A DNA stretch of 64,000 nucleotides, taken from the NCBI GenBank assembly GCA_021776565.1, contig JAJFFQ010000020.1:1-64000 (forward strand), given 5' to 3'. This DNA is from Robiginitomaculum sp. Its GTDB lineage: Bacteria > Pseudomonadota > Alphaproteobacteria > Caulobacterales > Maricaulaceae. The notes below the pieces were generated by a model. That model made no database searches. It was not told the DNA's origin and saw only the letters and a program-made list of their open reading frames with translations. This document shows, in pieces, positions 1 through 8,560 of this stretch. The stretch's first letter is position 1. Each line of letters opens with the position of its first letter. Position numbers and translations under genes: made by a program.

Positions 1-68
1 GGCGTGCCCGCCTCTGCTTGCCTCAAAATGCCGATGATCTGGCTGTCCGAATATCGTGACTTCTTCAT
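1..68 (-). CDS. IS3-family transposase OrfA, N-terminal fragment (partial)
   Basis: The reverse strand from an ATG at 68 translates to MKKSRYSDSQIIGILRQAEA followed by G-T-P. This is the characteristic start of the helix-turn-helix OrfA of IS3-family elements, which binds the IS ends. A GAGGAG ribosome binding site sits just upstream of the ATG. Only about 22 codons lie inside the window, so it is unknown whether orfA and orfB are intact. Confidence 0.75.
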   Translation of the reverse strand, partial: MKKSRYSDSQIIGILRQAEAGT

Positions 69-141
69 GGATGAATCTCCTCAATCCTGATTACGAGAAA
101 ATTCTACTTATCAATACCCTTAAAATACGGGAGTATTACCG
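1..141 (-). mobile_element. End of an IS3-family insertion sequence (cut by window edge)
   Basis: The reverse strand carries the first codons of an IS3-type orfA (see next entry) preceded by a short untranslated stretch. The element runs off the left edge. Its outer end probably lies near 135-145, where an AT-rich leader gives way to unrelated sequence, but the terminal inverted repeat cannot be confirmed because the other end is outside the window. Confidence 0.6.
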
Positions 142-293
142 CCCCCAGAACTGTGGATGCCGTTTGGAAGAGTGCCGGAAAAGTCCTTGAACTGTTCTCA
201 AAACAGGAATGTGCAAACTTCTTTGCCGCAAGCGGATATGGATCAAACTAAACCGGAAATGCTCTAGACCCAACGCTTCAATGATTATCACGA

Positions 294-386
294 AGTTATA
301 GCTGATTAGAAAACGTGGGCCAACCGCAACGATGAATAACATGCTCCCATGCTATATTTAGTTATAGCTGATTAGAAAACGTGGGC
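294..386. repeat. 27-bp direct repeat, two copies 66 bp apart
   Basis: The sequence agttatagctgattagaaa, continuing acgtgggc, occurs at 294-320 and identically at 360-386. The flanks differ. It lies in the gene-free stretch next to the IS3 end. It could be a duplication scar, an attachment-like sequence or the ends of a decayed element. I do not recognise it. Confidence 0.8.
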
Positions 387-391
387 TTTAC

Positions 392-457
392 CCTCCGACT
401 GATCGGAGGAGGGCAATATGACTTGCAATCGCTCTGGCTCCTCTGGTCAAGCCAGAG
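392..457. terminator. Two hairpins downstream of the GFA gene
   Basis: A 7-bp stem (392-398 with 403-409, loop ctga) and an 8-bp stem (432-439 with 450-457) lie beyond the stop codon of the leftward GFA gene. Neither has a clear U tract on the minus strand, so a terminator role is only possible. The remaining gene-free sequence from 69 to 485 shows the IS leader, the 27-bp repeat and no convincing gene. A 68-codon reverse ORF at 136-342 resembles no family I know. Confidence 0.3.
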
Positions 458-485
458 GGCGACAAGGGATAATTATTGTCCTGAC

Positions 486-893
486 TTAACCGGGCATACG
501 CTCTGGCGCTGGTAAATCCGGGTCAAGCAAAGTGCAGTCCATTTTGCTACCGGCAAAGACGTTGATCTGGGGTTTGACATGCTCATGCTCGTTAATGCAG
601 CCGGCACGCAAGGCAATCAATGTCGGGCGGGATTCGCTGGTGCCAAACACTTGCGATCCACAATTGGGGCAAAAGTGTTTGGTTAAAACATTGCCGCTAT
701 CGACCGTATGCGCAAATGTTGTCACATCACCGGAAACCTCCACATCTGATTGATCCATAAACAGCAATGTTGCAAAAGTTGCGCCGGTTGTTTGCCGACA
801 ATCAGAGCAATGGCAATTGGCCTGAAATGCAACATCTCCTTCGGTGGCAAACGTAACGTCACCGCAAAGGCATTGCCCTGTTAGTTTTGGCAT
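486..893 (-). CDS. GFA/CENP-V domain protein (zinc-binding)
   Basis: A 135-residue protein of the GFA (glutathione-dependent formaldehyde-activating enzyme-like) superfamily. These small zinc proteins adopt the Mss4-like fold. Most members are of unknown substrate, and formaldehyde activity should not be assumed. The zinc ligands are visible: C8-x-C10 (CLCG), C27-x-C29-xx-C32 (CHCSDC) and C75-xx-C78 (CPNC). The start is supported by a GGAG ribosome binding site seven bases upstream and a promoter at 921-950. The gene appears monocistronic, and its neighbour gabD starts well away on the same strand. Confidence 0.88.
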   Translation of the reverse strand: MPKLTGQCLCGDVTFATEGDVAFQANCHCSDCRQTTGATFATLLFMDQSDVEVSGDVTTFAHTVDSGNVLTKHFCPNCGSQVFGTSESRPTLIALRAGCINEHEHVKPQINVFAGSKMDCTLLDPDLPAPERMPG

Positions 894-920
894 GGGTTTT
901 CTCCAATAAAATTATATCCC

Positions 921-950
921 ATAATAAAAGGGCAGAACGATCTGCGTCAA
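921..950 (-). promoter_or_regulatory. Sigma-70-type promoter for the GFA gene
   Basis: On the minus strand TTGACG (950-945) and TATTAT (926-921) are separated by 18 bp. They sit about 30 bp upstream of the GFA start codon. A second AT-rich box lies closer to the gene. Confidence 0.5.
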
Positions 951-1050
951 ACGTCATCTTCCAGATTGCATGTGTATTTTGTGATTTGCCGTCTGGCCTT
1001 CCCATAATGTCGCTTTTTCACACCCGCTTTTTTATGTCTGATCGGAAAGT

Positions 1051-2505
1051 TTAAATCCCGCCAAGGCAGACATTCTTGATCTCGACATATTCCTCGATAC
1101 CATATTTTGAACCTTCGCGGCCAATGCCTGATTGCTTGACGCCGCCAAAGGGGGTCACTTCGGAGGTGAATAGTCCGGTATTGACCGCCACAATGCCGGT
1201 TTCTAACCCCTCCATCACCCGCCAGACGCGGCCCATGTCGCGGGCAAAAAAGTAGGCTGCCAAACCAAACGGGGTATCATTGGCCAAGGCAATGGCTTCG
1301 TCCTCATTGTTAAATCGGCGTAGCGCCGAAACGGGGCCAAAAATTTCTGTATTGGCAATGTCCATATCCGGATTGACATTGGTGATGACCGTGGGGGTAA
1401 AGAAAAGATCACCCTGATTGTGTGGCTCGCCACCGGTCAGGATGATGGCGCCCCTGGCTTTGGCGTCGGCCATCAGGTGTTCCACTTTGGTCAGAGCGGC
1501 GGCATTGATGAGTGGGCCGATCTGTACACCGGGTTGATCGCCGCGCCCGATCAGCAGTTCTTTGGTGCGTTCGGCCAGTTTGTGCGCGAATTCATCATGG
1601 ACACCGTCCTGCACAAAAAACCGGTTGGCACAGACGCAGGTCTGCCCGGCATTGCGGTATTTGCTGGCTAGTGCACCCTCGACGGCAGCATCAATATCGG
1701 CATCATCGAACACCAGGAACGGTGCATTGCCACCCAGTTCCAGTGATACTTTGGTAATATTTTGAGCCGCCTGTTTCATCAAAACCTTGCCCACGGCGGT
1801 TGAACCGGTGAAGGAAATTTTACGAATACGGGTGTCAGAGGTCATGGCCTCTCCCACGGGGGCCGCCTTGCTGGTCGGGACAAGATTGAACGCGCCGGGC
1901 GGGATGCCGGCTTCCTCGGCCAGCACCGCCAGTGCCAGGGCGCTTAATGGCGTGTCTTCGGCGGGTTTGACCACCGCCGTGCACCCGGCGGCCAGGGCCG
2001 GGGCAACTTTACGGGTTATCATCGCCGAGGGGAAATTCCACGGGGTAATGGCCCCCACAACCCCGATGGGTTGTTTAAGAACAATAAAACGCCGGTCTGC
2101 ACCGGTGGAAGGGATCACATCGCCATAAATGCGTTTGGCCTCTTCGGCGAACCATTCAATGAAGCTGGCACCATAGATCACCTCACCGCGCGCTTCGGTG
2201 AGCGGTTTGCCTTGCTCTGCGGTCAGTAATGCTGCCAAAGCATCGGCGTTTTGAACAATCAGCTCAAACCATTTACGCAAAGTTTTAGAGCGATCCCCCG
2301 CCGTGCGTGCTGCCCACCCAGGAAAAGCCTCATGGGCGGCGTTTATGGCCTCACGGGTTTCCTCTGCGCCCATATCAGCGACCTGGGCTATCTGCGTGCC
2401 GTCTGCCGGATTACTGACCATAAAACGAGCGCCAGAGGTCGCATCCACCCATTTGCCATTGATATAGCCCTGGGTGCGAAGAAATCGTGGATCAAGGTTG
2501 GTCAT
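1051..2505 (-). CDS. gabD: NAD(P)-dependent succinate-semialdehyde dehydrogenase
   Basis: A 484-residue aldehyde dehydrogenase of the GabD type. It oxidises succinate semialdehyde to succinate, the last step of GABA degradation. The general base is E256 in SLELGG, the nucleophilic cysteine is C290 in NAGQTC, and the cofactor-site motif SFTGSTAVG lies at 231-239. Length matches the family. The reading frame is open for another 100 codons upstream, but the homologous N-terminus starts at the ATG at 2505 (MTNLDPRF). This start overlaps the end of the upstream phosphoribosyltransferase gene by 14 nt, suggesting coupled translation. Specificity among related semialdehydes cannot be read from sequence. 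Confidence 0.92.
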   Translation of the reverse strand: MTNLDPRFLRTQGYINGKWVDATSGARFMVSNPADGTQIAQVADMGAEETREAINAAHEAFPGWAARTAGDRSKTLRKWFELIVQNADALAALLTAEQGKPLTEARGEVIYGASFIEWFAEEAKRIYGDVIPSTGADRRFIVLKQPIGVVGAITPWNFPSAMITRKVAPALAAGCTAVVKPAEDTPLSALALAVLAEEAGIPPGAFNLVPTSKAAPVGEAMTSDTRIRKISFTGSTAVGKVLMKQAAQNITKVSLELGGNAPFLVFDDADIDAAVEGALASKYRNAGQTCVCANRFFVQDGVHDEFAHKLAERTKELLIGRGDQPGVQIGPLINAAALTKVEHLMADAKARGAIILTGGEPHNQGDLFFTPTVITNVNPDMDIANTEIFGPVSALRRFNNEDEAIALANDTPFGLAAYFFARDMGRVWRVMEGLETGIVAVNTGLFTSEVTPFGGVKQSGIGREGSKYGIEEYVEIKNVCLGGI

Positions 2506-3088
2506 GACTGATCTCCTTGGTGATTTGACGGTGCATTTTGATGAGGGTCTCGGGCAGCTCCTTGTTGGCACGCACTTCATCCTCCGAGAGGCCATCCAGT
2601 TCGTGCGGGAAGACCAGCCAGGTTTCGGTTTCATGCACATAATAATCAGGCACGCGCTCGGTTTTATTCTTTTTTGGTTTGTAATAGACGGTGCCGGTGC
2701 GCACATCGGTGGGCATATTGCGTCGACATTGCCTGGATAGCTCGCGGATGATGGCATCAATAGAGCGGCCCGAATCAAACACATCATCCAAAATGAGCAG
2801 ACTATCTTCGGCACTCATATTCTCGATCAGATAATGCAGACCATGCACACGCACATTGGCGTCCTGCTGTTCTATGCCATGATAGGACGAGGTGCGAATG
2901 GCTATATGATCCGAAGGGATGCCGCAAAAATCCAGGGCTTCCTGCACAGCAATACCAACCGGCGTGCCCCCGCGCCACACCCCGACAATATAGTCCGGGC
3001 GAAAGCCGCTAAGAACTATTTTTTCGGCCAGTATATAAGAATCACGCAGCAAGCCTTGCGCGTCTAAAAATTCTTTCTCGATGGTCAT
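2492..3088 (-). CDS. Phosphoribosyltransferase-family protein
   Basis: A 198-residue type I phosphoribosyltransferase resembling hypoxanthine/xanthine phosphoribosyltransferases (COG2236-like). The PRPP-binding loop is LLILDDVFDSG near residues 97-107, where the acidic DD pair and the small-residue turn are clear. An upstream WRGG turn at 38-41 fits the pyrophosphate loop. The ATG at 3088 gives a family-length protein. The longer frame to 3178 begins with unrelated residues. The gene is translationally coupled to gabD (14-nt overlap). Substrate base is not determinable: purine salvage is the default expectation. Confidence 0.82.
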   Translation of the reverse strand: MTIEKEFLDAQGLLRDSYILAEKIVLSGFRPDYIVGVWRGGTPVGIAVQEALDFCGIPSDHIAIRTSSYHGIEQQDANVRVHGLHYLIENMSAEDSLLILDDVFDSGRSIDAIIRELSRQCRRNMPTDVRTGTVYYKPKKNKTERVPDYYVHETETWLVFPHELDGLSEDEVRANKELPETLIKMHRQITKEISHDQP

Positions 3089-3211
3089 AAGAAATCCAAT
3101 CAAAGCCCGGCCCTGTCCAGACATGCGGGCATAGGCCAGCGCAAAACAAATGTCACCATTATTTGTTTGCCAAAGCACGCCTTTATTGATAAACGATATG
3201 AAAGGGGACGC

Positions 3212-4465
3212 ATGATGACAGACTCAAATACAAATACAGACCTTGTGGCCGGGCCGGTCAAGGCCAGTGTACGCATTGAAAATCTGGATGTTTTGCGCGG
3301 GCTTGCCATTATGGGCATTTTGCTCATCAACATCTGGGCCTTCGCCATGTCCGAGGCGGTGCTGCAAACGCCAAATGCGCTTGGCCCTCTGGAAGGTGCC
3401 AATGCATTGGCCTGGCGGTTAACGGCGGTGTTTGGGCAGTTCAAGTTCATTACACTTTTTTCGATGCTGTTTGGTGCGGGCATAGTGTTAATGGCTGGTG
3501 ATGTGCGCGAACCAGCCGCCGATGCACGGCACAGACGGCGCATGTTATGGCTGGTCTTGTTTGGTTTCATCCATATGTTCTTTATCTGGTTTGGCGATAT
3601 TTTACTGGTCTATGCCTTGTTGGGTCTCATTGCCGGGCGCTGGCGCGGGATGAAACCGGGCAAGCTGATCTGGGTCGGTTTGATTTTGATTCTGGTGTCC
3701 ACCCTGTTGATGGCTGGCTTGCCATTGCTTCTTAACTTTGCACCCGCAGAGACACTGGAAACTGTAAGGGCGCAAATGACAGAGCAGATGCAGGAACTCA
3801 CAAAGTTATCAATGGCGGCGTATAATGGCGGGTATGCCGATCAGGTCATACATCGCTTCAAAACCATGCCAACTTTCTTTCTCTTTGAATTCCTTGCCTT
3901 TGGGCCACGAACCATAGGCCTGATGTTTATTGGCATGGCGTTTTTGAAAACCGGGGTCTTGCAAGGTAAAAAGTCGTTTTTATTGTATGTACTGATGATC
4001 GCCCTGGGCGCTGTTGCACTTTATTTTATAAATGAACGTGCCGTGCATGATCTGGCTGCGGGTTTTGCCTTTCCCGATTATTTTACAAACGGGGCCGGTG
4101 TGAATGTCATTGGCAGCCTGTTTGTCGCCATGGGCTATATGGCACTGGTGGTGCTCATTGGTAAAATTGGGATTTTGCGCTGGGTCAGATACCCGTTTGC
4201 CAGTGCCGGGCGCATGGCGTTTAGTATTTACATTGCTCAATCATTGATATGCACGTTTCTTTTTTATGGCTGGGGTCTTGGCTGGTACGGCGAAGTTGAC
4301 CAGGCGGCGCAATTTCAAATCGTATGGAAGGTCTGGCTGGGCTTGTTGCTCTGGGCGATGCTCTGGTTGCAGGTTTTTCGCTTTGGGCCACTGGAATGGC
4401 TATGGCGCGCCCTGACCTATGGCAAGGTTGCGCCGTTGCTTAAAGGTTCAAAAAAGAACGATTAG
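3212..4465 (+). CDS. DUF418 family membrane protein
   Basis: A 417-residue polytopic inner-membrane protein of the DUF418 family (YeiB-like). The N-terminal signature RIENLDVLRGLAIMGILLIN is followed by about ten hydrophobic segments. The C-terminal half has the DUF418 pattern ASAGRMAFSIYIAQS. The family is predicted to be transport- or acyltransfer-related, but no function is established. Two adjacent ATGs (3212, 3215) follow an AGGGG ribosome binding site, and the second has the better spacing. It is divergent from the phosphoribosyltransferase gene, with only about 120 bp between them for both promoters. Confidence 0.85.
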   Translation: MMTDSNTNTDLVAGPVKASVRIENLDVLRGLAIMGILLINIWAFAMSEAVLQTPNALGPLEGANALAWRLTAVFGQFKFITLFSMLFGAGIVLMAGDVREPAADARHRRRMLWLVLFGFIHMFFIWFGDILLVYALLGLIAGRWRGMKPGKLIWVGLILILVSTLLMAGLPLLLNFAPAETLETVRAQMTEQMQELTKLSMAAYNGGYADQVIHRFKTMPTFFLFEFLAFGPRTIGLMFIGMAFLKTGVLQGKKSFLLYVLMIALGAVALYFINERAVHDLAAGFAFPDYFTNGAGVNVIGSLFVAMGYMALVVLIGKIGILRWVRYPFASAGRMAFSIYIAQSLICTFLFYGWGLGWYGEVDQAAQFQIVWKVWLGLLLWAMLWLQVFRFGPLEWLWRALTYGKVAPLLKGSKKND

Positions 4466-4572
4466 GGCATTCTATATGCACTATTTATTGGACGCTATTC
4501 ATATGCCTCATATTGATGCGGGAAAGTCAGCCACCTATATTTTGAACACAAATGATGCCGTTGGAGGTTTGG

Positions 4573-5439
4573 ATGGCTCTCAAAGGAATAGACGATCCGT
4601 TTCATGATGGGGAAAAAGTTTTGCAGCTTCGTGCGGGTGCGCGAGAAAAACTTGCCGAAGTTGTTCATTATTTCGTCAAAACGGAAATGCCGGAACAGCA
4701 TCAGGAATTTTATGCTTTGCTGTCCAGTCTCTATTTGGGCTTTACCGAAAAAGATGGCTCCCCACGTGCCAAATTGTTAATCGGCAAGCCAGGATTTGTC
4801 AGCACCAGTGCTGGCCAGTTTGTCAATATCCAGTCACCTGGACGCCATATTACGGAAGCTATTTTTGTCGGCCAGTGTGTTGGTGGCCTTGGGTTGCTTC
4901 CGGCGGTAAAGCGCCGAAACAGGTTTTCAGGCAAGGTGGTTAAAAATACGCCAGACCTTCTGCAAATCGAGATTGATCAGGCCTATGGCAATTGCCCCAA
5001 ATATATTGTGCCGCGTGAGTTCTCACCCGTGGCGGCGGATGCGCCGGTTTTGGCAGGTGAAACCTTTGAAACCTTCCCCAAGACCGTACAACAGGTCATC
5101 GAACAAGCCGATACCTTTTTTATCTCAACGGCTTGTAAGGCCATGGATCCAGACCATGATGGTGCCGCCGATATATCGCACCGTGGTGGCCCACCGGGGT
5201 TCATTGAAATTTTAAGCAATACCAAATTTCGTGTGCCGGATTATATTGGCAATCTGCATACGAATAAACGCGCATCCATTTTGTTTATTGAGTGGGACAA
5301 GGGAAACGTGATTGAACTGGTTGGAAATGTAGACATTCACTGGGATGAGCCTAGCGAAGTTGACGGGCCAAGAAAACGATATTGGGATTTTGAACTGGTG
5401 TCAGGAAAAGTCATCACCAATGTTTTTCAAAACAAATGA
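4573..5439 (+). CDS. Pyridoxamine 5'-phosphate oxidase-family (flavin-binding split barrel) protein
   Basis: A 288-residue protein of the PPOX/FMN-binding split-barrel superfamily (COG3576-like). Visible landmarks are an early PRAKLLIGKPGF segment that fits the first barrel strand. A second typical block is DISHRGGPPGFI (about residues 202-213), followed by DYIGN and the strand RASILFIEW. Members bind flavin, F420 or haem, and the substrate of this subgroup is unknown. The ATG at 4573 has a TTGGAGG ribosome binding site six bases upstream and is preferred over the frame start at 4552. It stands alone after the DUF418 gene. Confidence 0.8.
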   Translation: MALKGIDDPFHDGEKVLQLRAGAREKLAEVVHYFVKTEMPEQHQEFYALLSSLYLGFTEKDGSPRAKLLIGKPGFVSTSAGQFVNIQSPGRHITEAIFVGQCVGGLGLLPAVKRRNRFSGKVVKNTPDLLQIEIDQAYGNCPKYIVPREFSPVAADAPVLAGETFETFPKTVQQVIEQADTFFISTACKAMDPDHDGAADISHRGGPPGFIEILSNTKFRVPDYIGNLHTNKRASILFIEWDKGNVIELVGNVDIHWDEPSEVDGPRKRYWDFELVSGKVITNVFQNK

Positions 5440-5460
5440 TTTGAAGTCTGCGCCCGGTTT

Positions 5461-6732
5461 TTAATAACAATCGCCTTCCATGGCATTGATCCAGTCCGCA
5501 ATCAGGGCAACGCCGTCATCGTCTGCGGTCGAGCGACCCAGTTCGGGCATCATTACCGCCGGATTGGTTGAAGCCATGCGATACCAGAGAATGGATTGCT
5601 CCGCTTTGCCTGGAACAATATCAAAGCGGTAACCGCCAGTGCCTTGCCCGGCGGCGACAGGTGGTTTGCACAGCCCGGCATTGCCGCTGGGGTATGCGTG
5701 TTCCGGGCGGTCTAGATAAAGCGCCGAGGTGTCTGCCACGCCCACCGGGTTATGGCAATGGCCACAATTTATATCCAGCCAGGCCCGTGCGCGCCTGTCC
5801 AAAGATGCACTTTCATCACGCCAGTTGGCATTACGTGGGGCCGTGTTGGCGCTTTCAAAACCACTTAAATATCCAAGCCGGGCCAGATGCTCCAGTTGGT
5901 TTTCTGACCCACCGGGATAAGAATAGGTCTTGTTCAGATGACGCGGTGCCGGGCCGATGGGCTGAATGGCTTTGGTTGTGGCGTTCACCGCATGGCACCC
6001 GGCGCATTGATTAGCGTTTGGCACAACATAGATAAAGTCTTGCCCGTCGCCATTATCTTTTTGCAAATGTATGGGCAGGGCACCACCGGTGCGTTCCAGC
6101 ACAGCATCATCCTGTGCATCATTCCAGATATAGGGCAGGGCCGCCCAACCGCTCTGACGATGCACCAGAATACGCGTCTCAATCAGGCGCACGGTGTTCA
6201 GGTTCAAACCCTCACCAGCAAAATCAGCACTCATGTCATGGGTGTTGAGAAGAACGCCCGTATTACTCTTTGGGTAATAAAACGTTTTGGCAATAACGGT
6301 GCCAACCGGAAAATCCAGCGCCTGTTCTTCACGGTAAATGGCGCGTTTACCCAGGGGCATCCAAAGCACACGCAATTTGTGCGCGGCATCGGTATAAAGC
6401 GCCGAATTGAGATCATAAGGCATTGCATCCACGCCCAGTGTCAGCCTGTCATCATCGACCGTCACGATACCCCAGGCGCTCAGGTTCGGCGGATTTTCAT
6501 CCATAAATGGGCTGATTTTTGGTGTCGGCGCCGAACAGGCCGCCAGTATCAGAAGGAGTGGGACGATCAAACCCCGACACCGCAGCACCCCTATCGACCG
6601 CTCACGCGGCCACTTCCCCCGCTTGCGGGGGAAGAAAGGCAAGGCCCGGCCTTTTCCTACCCTGTTTACGGGGGAGGTGGTCTGAAAGACCGGAGGGGGA
6701 GGGTTTTTTGATGGCAAAAAGGAAAGGGTCAT
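5461..6732 (-). CDS. SO2930/HNE_0200-type diheme c-type cytochrome lipoprotein
   Basis: A 423-codon frame with two haem c sites, CAGCH at 243-247 and CGHCH at 323-327, and a lipobox LILAAC with C66. It matches the conserved family I recall as TIGR03806 (HNE_0200 family), normally found beside a beta-helix protein as here. The ATG at 6732 has a perfect AGGAGG seven bases upstream that overlaps the stop codon of the preceding gene. This marks the ancestral start. Residues about 8-48 are encoded by a palindromic repeat element, which pushes the signal peptide to residue 50. A GTG at 6588, exactly at the element edge, would give a normal 375-residue lipoprotein and may be the present start. Confidence 0.85.
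   Translation of the reverse strand: MTLSFLPSKNPPPPVFQTTSPVNRVGKGRALPFFPRKRGKWPRERSIGVLRCRGLIVPLLLILAACSAPTPKISPFMDENPPNLSAWGIVTVDDDRLTLGVDAMPYDLNSALYTDAAHKLRVLWMPLGKRAIYREEQALDFPVGTVIAKTFYYPKSNTGVLLNTHDMSADFAGEGLNLNTVRLIETRILVHRQSGWAALPYIWNDAQDDAVLERTGGALPIHLQKDNGDGQDFIYVVPNANQCAGCHAVNATTKAIQPIGPAPRHLNKTYSYPGGSENQLEHLARLGYLSGFESANTAPRNANWRDESASLDRRARAWLDINCGHCHNPVGVADTSALYLDRPEHAYPSGNAGLCKPPVAAGQGTGGYRFDIVPGKAEQSILWYRMASTNPAVMMPELGRSTADDDGVALIADWINAMEGDCY
6588..6710 (+). repeat. Palindromic repeat element, copy A (inside the cytochrome reading frame)
   Basis: A GC-rich element with successive hairpins. Hairpin 1 pairs 6613-6621 with 6626-6634 (cttcccccg/cgggggaag). Hairpin 3 pairs 6679-6683 with 6687-6691 (ggtct/agacc). 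The order and sequence match copy B at 36957-37073 along the whole length. The two copies differ at paired positions in compensating ways. It resembles the intergenic palindromes common in Caulobacterales-like genomes, but here it is translated. Confidence 0.8.
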
Positions 6733-6743
6733 GCCTAAGCCTC

Positions 6744-7961
6744 CTAGAGTTTTACCTCGGGCAAGGGCGGCAAGGTGCAGTCATAGGCGCTTTGATCCAT
6801 GCTCGGGTTTTTATTGCCGCCCGGCCCATCCACATTGATGACTTGCGCGGCACCATTTTGCACGCATAGACGTTTGGTGCCCGCAGGTAGTGCCTCATTG
6901 ATATAACCGTCCCACATAATATCCGGCAATTTGCCCTTCAGGCCAAACATGGCCAGTTTCAGGGCTTTCAGCTCTAGCAATGACGGTGCATTACCGCCGC
7001 CCTCAAATTCATTGTCGTGAATAAAGATACCTTCGGGATAGGGGTCAAAGCTTTCCTTGATGCCTTTTTCGTTCATCGAGCCAATGGAAAAATAGCTGGA
7101 AATGACAATGTTAGAGGTCTTGTTGTTCTTGATGATATTGTCGAAAATCTCGACATTGTCATTGGCACTGATGATAATGCCGGTTCCGGCGGGTACGCTG
7201 GCAACAATGGCGCCCTTATGGGCAAAGTTTTTCAAATTATTGGCAATTACCACATTATCATGAACCCGGGTCTGGTAGCCGCGTTGCTCCAGATTAGGCA
7301 GGTTAAATACCAATATGCCACCGGTATTATTGGTGGCGACATTGTCATACACATCGGCATTGATGGAGTTTTCTACCTCAAGACCGGCGACATTAAATTC
7401 AACCCGGTTACGGCGCATGATGATGTCTTTTGACTGGCCCACATAAATCCCGGCGTCGGAGGCTCCAATGGCAATGCTGTCCTCGATCAGGACATTTTGC
7501 GTCTGCACCGGGTAAATCCCATAGGCACCGTTATTAACATCAGGGCCATTTGTCCATTCGGTACGTACGAAGCGAACAACAATATTTTTGCCTTCATTGA
7601 TTTTCAAGGCATCACCTTTGGTATCCTCAATGGCTAGGTTCTCGATGGTGAAATCACTGGCGGTAACCAGAATACCTTCTGCTCCGGCGATCTGACCCTT
7701 GAAAGACAAAATGGTCTTGTCATGACCTGCCCCGCGTATGGTGACCCCGTCTACGGTTAGCGATAATGAGCGATCAAAATGAAAAATACCCTCGGGTATG
7801 ATAATCACATCACCGGATTTTGCGTCCAGCAATTGGGTTTGTAATTGTTTCTGAAAGGCAGTGTCTTGCGGGCTGGTGGGGGTTTTGGCTGGGGGGTTAT
7901 CACAACTCGCCAACAATAAGGCCAAGACTGTAAACCCGACACACAAACGTATTATATTCAT
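6744..7961 (-). CDS. Parallel beta-helix repeat lipoprotein (TIGR03805-type)
   Basis: A 405-residue right-handed parallel beta-helix protein. The N-terminus is a lipoprotein signal peptide ending LLLASC. The body consists of repeated short strands rich in N, D, G and V (for example blocks with DNVATNNTGGI and FDNIIKNNKTSN), typical of pectate-lyase-like solenoids and NosD-like proteins. It fits the family I recall as TIGR03805, which travels with the TIGR03806 diheme cytochrome, the next gene here. The two overlap at the ribosome binding site level: the TAG stop is part of the AGGAGG of the next gene. Start is the ATG at 7961 rather than the TTG at 7964. Substrate unknown. Confidence 0.85.
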   Translation of the reverse strand: MNIIRLCVGFTVLALLLASCDNPPAKTPTSPQDTAFQKQLQTQLLDAKSGDVIIIPEGIFHFDRSLSLTVDGVTIRGAGHDKTILSFKGQIAGAEGILVTASDFTIENLAIEDTKGDALKINEGKNIVVRFVRTEWTNGPDVNNGAYGIYPVQTQNVLIEDSIAIGASDAGIYVGQSKDIIMRRNRVEFNVAGLEVENSINADVYDNVATNNTGGILVFNLPNLEQRGYQTRVHDNVVIANNLKNFAHKGAIVASVPAGTGIIISANDNVEIFDNIIKNNKTSNIVISSYFSIGSMNEKGIKESFDPYPEGIFIHDNEFEGGGNAPSLLELKALKLAMFGLKGKLPDIMWDGYINEALPAGTKRLCVQNGAAQVINVDGPGGNKNPSMDQSAYDCTLPPLPEVKL

Positions 7962-8020
7962 CAAAAAACCCCCGTATTTTGACCATTGTGTAGTCTGATT
8001 ATCGAAAAAGCCAGAAAAAC

Positions 8021-8560
8021 CTAACTGCCATCGAGCATATATTTTGCCTGAGGGACATAACTGGCCGGATCGGTGCCCAAATGACTGCGGTAAAGGGCGA
8101 AGCTGTCAGCCTCAAAATCTGGCGCAGCAAAACCATTCATTTGCTCCATAAACCTGGCTGCATCCACGTTCAAAGTCCCCCGGCAATAGGCCAGTGTGAT
8201 ATGGGGGATATAGGTTTTGCGCTCTATCTTGATGCCAAGCCTCTGTGCAGCGTGCTTGCAGGCGGTGGCAAGGCTCTCAAGCGCCGGATTTGGCTTGAAG
8301 CCGATCCACAAGGCGCGTGGTTCGCGGCCACCAAAAATACCAGCCGCCCCTAAAGTCAGGCATAGCGGAGGTGCGGTGATACGCGCCAGTTCCTCATCCA
8401 GCTCTCTGGCCATCACCGGGTCAACAATCTCCCCAAAAAAACATAGCGTGATGTGAAAGTTTTCCCGGGGCCGCCAACGTGCGCCCGGCACGCCATGTTG
8501 TATGCCCAACAGGGGTTGGGCAATTTCATCGGGGATGGGCAGGGCAGCAAACAGGCGCAT
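8021..8560 (-). CDS. thpR: RNA 2',3'-cyclic phosphodiesterase (LigT/ThpR)
   Basis: A 179-residue 2H phosphoesterase. The two H-x-T catalytic motifs are present: HITL at 36-39 and HITL at 120-123. Length and motif spacing match ThpR, which opens 2',3'-cyclic phosphates on RNA ends and historically was assayed as a 2'-5' RNA ligase. The protein starts MRLFAALPIP, the usual family start. It is a single gene separated from neighbours. Confidence 0.9.
   Translation of the reverse strand: MRLFAALPIPDEIAQPLLGIQHGVPGARWRPRENFHITLCFFGEIVDPVMARELDEELARITAPPLCLTLGAAGIFGGREPRALWIGFKPNPALESLATACKHAAQRLGIKIERKTYIPHITLAYCRGTLNVDAARFMEQMNGFAAPDFEADSFALYRSHLGTDPASYVPQAKYMLDGS

Noticed and set aside
294-386. 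Possible CRISPR array
   Set aside because: Only two repeat copies, no further units at the same spacing and no cas genes anywhere in the window.
1051-2814. 587-residue form of gabD with an N-terminal extension
   Set aside because: The first 103 codons are antisense-like sequence overlapping the phosphoribosyltransferase gene in another frame; the homologous start is at 2505.
6588-6710. Repeat element as a simple transcription terminator within an operon
   Set aside because: It lies inside an open frame behind a perfect ribosome binding site, and the same element occurs in the middle of carB.
5938-6711. 257-codon plus-strand ORF opposite the diheme cytochrome
   Set aside because: Shadow frame; ends with the translated palindromic repeat and has no family features.
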